A DNA stretch of 64,000 nucleotides from Straminergon stramineum (Eukaryota > Streptophyta > Bryopsida > Hypnales > Calliergonaceae), in assembly GCA_963920665.1 (NCBI GenBank), contig OY987269.1:5830501-5894500 (forward strand). Reading direction: 5' to 3'. The number at the start of each line of letters is the position of its first letter. Position 1 is the first letter of the stretch. The notes beneath the pieces are model-generated. The model was not told the DNA's origin. It made no database searches and worked only from the letters and a program-made list of their open reading frames with translations. Position numbers and translations under genes: made by a program. Of the stretch, positions 59,310 to 64,000 are shown one piece after another.

Positions 59310-59580
59310 AAATAGAGAAGTGTGAGGGAAACAAATAGACAAGTTGATGAAATAATTCTTCACCAGAAGAGAAAAAAAATGGGAAGGTAATAGATATATT
59401 AGGGTTCCAAAAGCATAGAGAAGGGGTAGGGAAACAAATAGAGATTGGAGGAGGAAATAATTCTACAACAAAAGAAAAAACACCTGGGAAGGTGGTGGAT
59501 ATATTGGGGTTCCAAAAAACATAGAGAAGAGGTAGAAAAACATAAAGAGAGGGTTGAGGAAATAATTCTACAACATTCAA
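59310..59580 (-). repeat. 105-bp tandem repeat, open in frame on the minus strand
   Basis: Two full units and a partial third. The minus frame translates each as VVELFPPPISIC.. or VVELFPQPSLYV.. followed by FWNPNIS. The 143-residue open frame is probably a by-product of a 35-codon unit, although repeat and frame agree exactly. It lies directly downstream of the transposase relic. Confidence 0.65.
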
Positions 59581-59586
59581 TTCACC

Positions 59587-61417
59587 TTATGCTCTTCGTT
59601 GGTGGGTGTCACCTGTGCAATTCCGGGGCCCATAGTGATACTCTTCAAAACATCCCTGATTCAAACACAAGAACACATGATTGCAACTTTCGTAATAAAA
59701 GCTACACTTAGGGTCCCCACACAATAGGCATGGATTCCTCAAGTGACTTGAAGTTGGCATGTGGGGACGCGGATCTTCCTCTTCTTCATCCACATCAATT
59801 CTCCAACCACGCCAATTCTATGTGAGAGCATCACACAAATCAACCTTGAATTAGAGGTGAGTAATTGGTTTCTTCGGATGACGACATTGACGCAAGGTCT
59901 CCAAATATATTACGTATATATTGACCACAATTGTGTCCAATAGGAAGTAAAAAACTCGATGCCACCATTTGTGTGACCTAGTTTGGCTAGAGTATGATGC
60001 TCTAAGTTGGTCCGCCACATCTACACTTCTCATATGGGTGGTATACTCTAGATGTATAGAGGAGGTTTGGATTAGGTCCCTTCTTGCCCCATTCCTATGG
60101 GGACCGGCACACATGGAAAGTCAATAGGCAATGCATTGGTAGAAATGAGGAGAACCAGGCGTTTGTCTTTCCACAATACACACGCAATGCCACGAGATTT
60201 GTGCATTTTCCATTCTAATGTACCTTGAGGTGAATTGGTCCAATTTTAAACCAATTTCAATTCCGTAGGTAGGCCCATCCGATTAGACCTCATTGTGCCG
60301 GTGGCATAAATTTCTTGTGCACCTAACTCTATAAATAACCCAATGCTAGAAAAATAATTGTCCATGACAACAACATGTCCCTTTCCCCCTTGGCCATTCA
60401 ACAATCTCATAACCACATTGTGTGCCACATTTGCCTCTCCATGAACCACGTGTGGTAATTCTTCTTCTCCTTCATGATTTGCCCCACAATAGATTTCAAA
60501 ATTGAAAACATTTTTGATATTGAGTCCGCCAAGCACCAAACCTTTATGCCCCATTTTTGTGGCTTTTTAGGCATATATTGCCTAGCAGGGCAATAAGAGC
60601 CTTTGTACCATATCATCATTTCATCCACAGTAAGATACTTCCCCAAAGACCATCCACATTTGAAACTCTCTCTAATGTCATTTACAAGCCACCACACTTG
60701 CCCCATCTTGTCATAACCGGGCATCTCTCTCTCCGAAACATAACTAGATGGATTGGTGACATGTAGACATTTAGTTATTGCTTGGAACCTCACCCTAGAT
60801 AGGATCTTGGAAATTCGAGGACAATGAAAGAAGGACCCTTTTTTGCTCCAATATGTCTTTATGTTTGGTTGTTTCTTCAAGCCCATAAAAATGCGAGCTA
60901 CTAAATAAGCCTTCAAAGTTTGAATTGTCAAAGGCAACCATCCTTCTCCCCCCCTTGTCTTTCCATGCTCATCTAATGTGGTTGCATAACAATTACTCTC
61001 TATCACTATTTTCCGCAAGAGAGTGTTGAGCCAAAATAGTGAAAATAATTGCATAAATGTAGGCAATGTGCGGAAAGAGGTTGTAGCTCCTCGTGCACCT
61101 ACAAATACTTTGGGTTTGGGAGAAAAGGTGAAATTTGATTGTGACCATGTTGAATCACGAAACCTATGCTTCACACTATCAGGATTCTCCGGATCCCCTC
61201 CATCACTACTTTCATCCCCATCATATGCATCCTCACTTTCCGGCATATGATTCAACATTGAAGCACCTTCACCAATACTCTGTGCTTGAACCCTCCCTCT
61301 GTAGTGCAACTTAGAAGAATTGGCATGTACCTCACTAGCTAGCATATCATCCCCTTGCTCTATATGAGGTAGTGAACTAGGACCACCTTCATCAAAATTG
61401 TTGCTCTGCTCATTCAT
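59587..61417 (-). pseudogene. piggyBac-superfamily transposase (PGBD-like), frameshifted
   Basis: The first frame, 61417-60407 (336 residues), has an acidic N-terminus, then a DDE_Tnp_1_7-type domain: RFQAITKCLHVTNPS, ESFKCGWSLGKYLTVDEMMI and YCPARQYMPKKPQKWGIKVW. The three catalytic Asp codons all survive: in YLTVDEMM (60625-60623), in VVVMDNYFSS (60362-60360) and in RSVDVADQ (60021-60019). They now lie in different frames: shifts occur near 60510, near 60250 and near 60110, and a stop interrupts the frame at 60246. A C-terminal cysteine-rich segment (CLLCGDPKC, about 59730-59620) is the usual zinc-finger end. The family excises and inserts DNA at TTAA. Clear TTAA plus CCC termini for this copy were not found. 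It is a non-functional relic that might once have mobilised the surrounding short elements. Confidence 0.88.
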
Positions 61418-62084
61418 CCATTCCAGTTGTAAAGGGGGGATGTGAAGAAGCAGACCTTGCCTAAAACGATCATCATTAGTTTTTATACATCTCTAAACTC
61501 TATATGTACAAATTTTGACAAAACAATTTTATAACATGTAAGGTGACTCCAAAAAGTAGTGTGCCAATCTGTGAATTGCTCTCATAAATTGAGAAATTGG
61601 AATTATGAAGTGAAATTCGGACATCTTGTCCTACAAAAGGAATTCTACCCTCATGTGTAATTTCACTTACAACGGATAGTATGTAGACCAATTCTTATTT
61701 GAACATTGAAATTTCTACATGAAAATAATTTATTTGGGAAAAGTAGTTATGTCTCATTTCTTTTTATATGAAGAATGTACATGTTGGCTAGAATCACATG
61801 TTTCAAGTTTCATGAATTTTGGGTTTAGGGTTTATTGAAATCTTATTGATTGAAATTTGACCTCAATATTTCTTGGTCACTCCATGAATTCCCCACCCAC
61901 CCACAAAAAAATTCTAAATAACAATAAAATTTCAAATTTTTTTATAAACAAATTTGACAAAGGAATTTTAAAAAAATTCTCAAAAATTCTTGAAAAAAAA
62001 TTTGACAACAGCCGTTCCCGGAATGCTGGGGGAACATGCTTGAAATGGCCCTCCAGACCCCCCAAAATTCCTCTAATGCTACCC
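61418..62084. other. AT-rich spacer upstream of the transposase relic
   Basis: No gene. GGGTTTAGGGTTTA at about 61819-61834 could be a worn element end matching the left-end-like sequence at 58308; this is weak. Confidence 0.3.
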
Positions 62085-62431
62085 ATTCCTAACTAGGATC
62101 CCATGGACAGTCTAGAGACATTGGAGAATATATCAAAGACTATGATTGATTTCTACCCACTTGTTCTTGGTTTCTAACCATTTTCTAACCATCAATGTCA
62201 TGACACATATCCTTGGTTTTGAGAGTCAAAGTAGTCACATTGAATGAGCAATTATAAAAGACTCTATGCATTAGGTCTAGTTCCAAACCAACTTTTGGCT
62301 TCCATAACTCACAATAATTTCAATTCAAAGCATAAAATTACCAAAAAAGTTGCAATCTACATGATTTCTATCTTTCTAAGTGGAAAAAAATTTGCATTGC
62401 CTTATACTACTCCAAAAAATGTGCAAAATGC
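62085..62431 (+). mobile_element. Family C element, partial, interrupted by family F
   Basis: Matches 39779-40170 closely. At its right side the shared word AAATGC-TTAA-GTG, seen uninterrupted at about 40138-40150, is broken after TTAA (62432-62435) by the family F copy that starts at 62436. Confidence 0.75.
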
Positions 62432-62435
62432 TTAA

Positions 62436-63068
62436 ACCCTAAAGGACCAAACTATGGTTTTTTGGCAATATAGCGATTTTGGGTAACTCACTATGAATAG
62501 AGTTTTTCTTTGTATTCTTTGAAATTTTCACACAAAATGTGCCCAAGGAGTAGCTTTAAGGCACAAAATGTTTCATAACTTTTGACTACATGGTTAAAAA
62601 TTTATTGCATGATATGTAATTTTCATTGATCTTCGAGCAATCCAAAAATTTCTTAATTTTTTTTTTTAAGAATAAAAAATTTGATATCGGTTTTCTAGAT
62701 TTATATATACATGTAAAGCTTCGAACTATTCCATTGTGATTAATAACATGAAAGTTATGGGGAGTTTTAGTTTGTGGGTAGTTCTGGAACTCCTACTCTA
62801 AAATAAACTTTGAGGTCCTTTATTTAACTCAATTTTCAATATTTTTGGGAAAAAAAATAAAAGATTAGGATGTAAATTTTTTTACTACATTACAACCATT
62901 GGGATTGACATTTTTCAATTCCATAAAAAAATTCTGAACAATTTCATATTTTGAATCATTCTCTACTTCTTTCATAACATTGAGTAGCTTTCAAGAGGTT
63001 GCCTTTTCCTCTCTAGAATCCTCATCCACGAGATTCATCCATCCATCAAGAGTAGTATTGAAGGGGGC
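62436..63068 (-). mobile_element. Family F element, reversed, shortened
   Basis: Starts ACCCTAAAGGACCAAACTA after TTAA and matches 36626-37558 in reverse, including the segment around 62700-62810. The right boundary near 63068, followed by TTAA (63069-63072), is tentative. At about 630 bp it is shorter than the 933-bp relative. Confidence 0.65.
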
Positions 63069-63284
63069 TTAATAACTGGGATGCCAATAGTGGCAGCACT
63101 AGCCGAACTAAATAACAAATAGATATTAAGATGGTATATCGAAAACCCAATGACTCTTTTTAATCAAATGCAAATGTCATTTCTCATCACCTGAGAATTT
63201 GGATGGCATGGTAATGGTATTGCTTCATTGACAATTGTATTAATGAAGGGTGCAAATGTCATTTAATATAGAAATTCATCGTCC

Positions 63285-63860
63285 ATCATGAATCCTCAAA
63301 AGGTATGGGATAATTTGAAGATGAGAACTTGAACACTCATTGTCAAAATGTAGGAATTATGTTTGAAATAAAATTCCAAACCCCATTTAGGCATAGTAGA
63401 ATAACTCTTTCAAAAAAACTTTCAACTAAGAAAATTTGGTAAATCAATCTAAATTTCATCTACAAAAATCCGTTTGTAATTTTGACCCTTTAATCAAAAG
63501 TTATAGACAAAATTCAAAGAACTCAAGATGTTCAAAAATGTCAAAAATATGTCCCTTCCAACCTCTCTCTAAAATTTGTCCATAACCTTTGATTGGAGGC
63601 TTGAAATCTCAAAAGGATTTTTGGATATGAAATTTAACTTGATTTATCAACTTTTTTTAGTTCAAAATTTTTTGAAAAAAATTATTCTACTATGCCTAAA
63701 TGAGGTTTGAAATTCTACTTCAAATACAATTCCTTCCTTAATTTGCCTTAAGTATGAGTGATTGAGCTCTTACTAATTCTATCAACATATCCCACATTGT
63801 TTGTTTAACCTCCTACCACTCCACATGTATATAAGGAGTTGTCTTCGCCAATTCGTACTT
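63285..63860 (+). repeat. Foldback element, copy 2
   Basis: Parallels 54105-54690 throughout. The inverted arms are CCAAACCCCATTTAGGCATA near 63378 and TATGCCTAAATGAGG near 63690. Similarity between the two copies looks like roughly 70-75 percent by eye. Confidence 0.7.
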
Positions 63861-64000
63861 GGATATGCAACTTGTTGTGGAGTGAAGTGGAGGATTATAG
63901 TTGAAGAATTCATCATTTTCTATGACTGGAAGGCATTTGTTTTCAAGAAGTTCTGTACCTTGTAAAGGTATATTTAAAAGTACTCAAATTTCTTATACTA

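Noticed and set aside
54105..63860. Intact LTR retrotransposon spanning the two 580-bp repeats
   Set aside because: Repeats are too diverged, carry internal inverted ends, and no reverse transcriptase, integrase or gag frame lies between them.

Overview
This is nuclear DNA of a land plant. Protein genes are split by short GT-AG introns, intergenic DNA is AT-rich, and the recognisable genes are plant ones: a neoxanthin-deficient-1 homologue, the chloroplast lipid permease TGD1, an EXO70, an At4g08330-like zinc-ribbon protein and a GH19 chitinase fragment. The kinase-plus-LRR genes (24-residue repeats of the type LPxEVGNLSSLTTLNLS) resemble families I associate with mosses, so a bryophyte is my best guess. 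That is an inference; a lycophyte or fern is not excluded.

Layout. 0-9 kb: a two-coding-exon zinc-ribbon gene (+) converges on a ten-exon NXD1 gene (-), both apparently intact. 9-12 kb: small TTAA-flanked transposons. 11.9-21.4 kb, all minus strand: a broken chitinase, a truncated kinase copy, an EXO70 gene lacking its first coding exon, and a full-length kinase whose long leader runs to about 23.8 kb. 25.9-31.3 kb: a decayed second copy of the 3' half of NXD1, cut up by at least six transposon insertions. 32.3-34.5 kb: an intact four-exon TGD1 gene (+). 35-43 kb: AT-rich repeats and non-autonomous elements. 43.5-49.6 kb (+): a third kinase copy with its leader and a downstream in-frame LRR exon, disabled by stops and frameshifts. 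50-64 kb: satellite-like repeats, foldback elements and a decayed piggyBac transposase.

The unifying story is transposition into TTAA. At least five families of short elements end in CCCT/CCCC, are flanked by TTAA and carry no gene; a broken piggyBac-superfamily transposase lies at 59.6-61.4 kb. Because the intact NXD1 gene keeps the pre-insertion sequence, several empty sites can be read directly. A 222-bp element carrying a 362-bp element inside it, together with unnested relatives of the same length, gives independent proof of the boundaries.

Exon coordinates were worked out by hand from splice signals, codon phase and remembered family conservation. Phases close for NXD1, TGD1, EXO70 and the zinc-ribbon gene. 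No database search was run.
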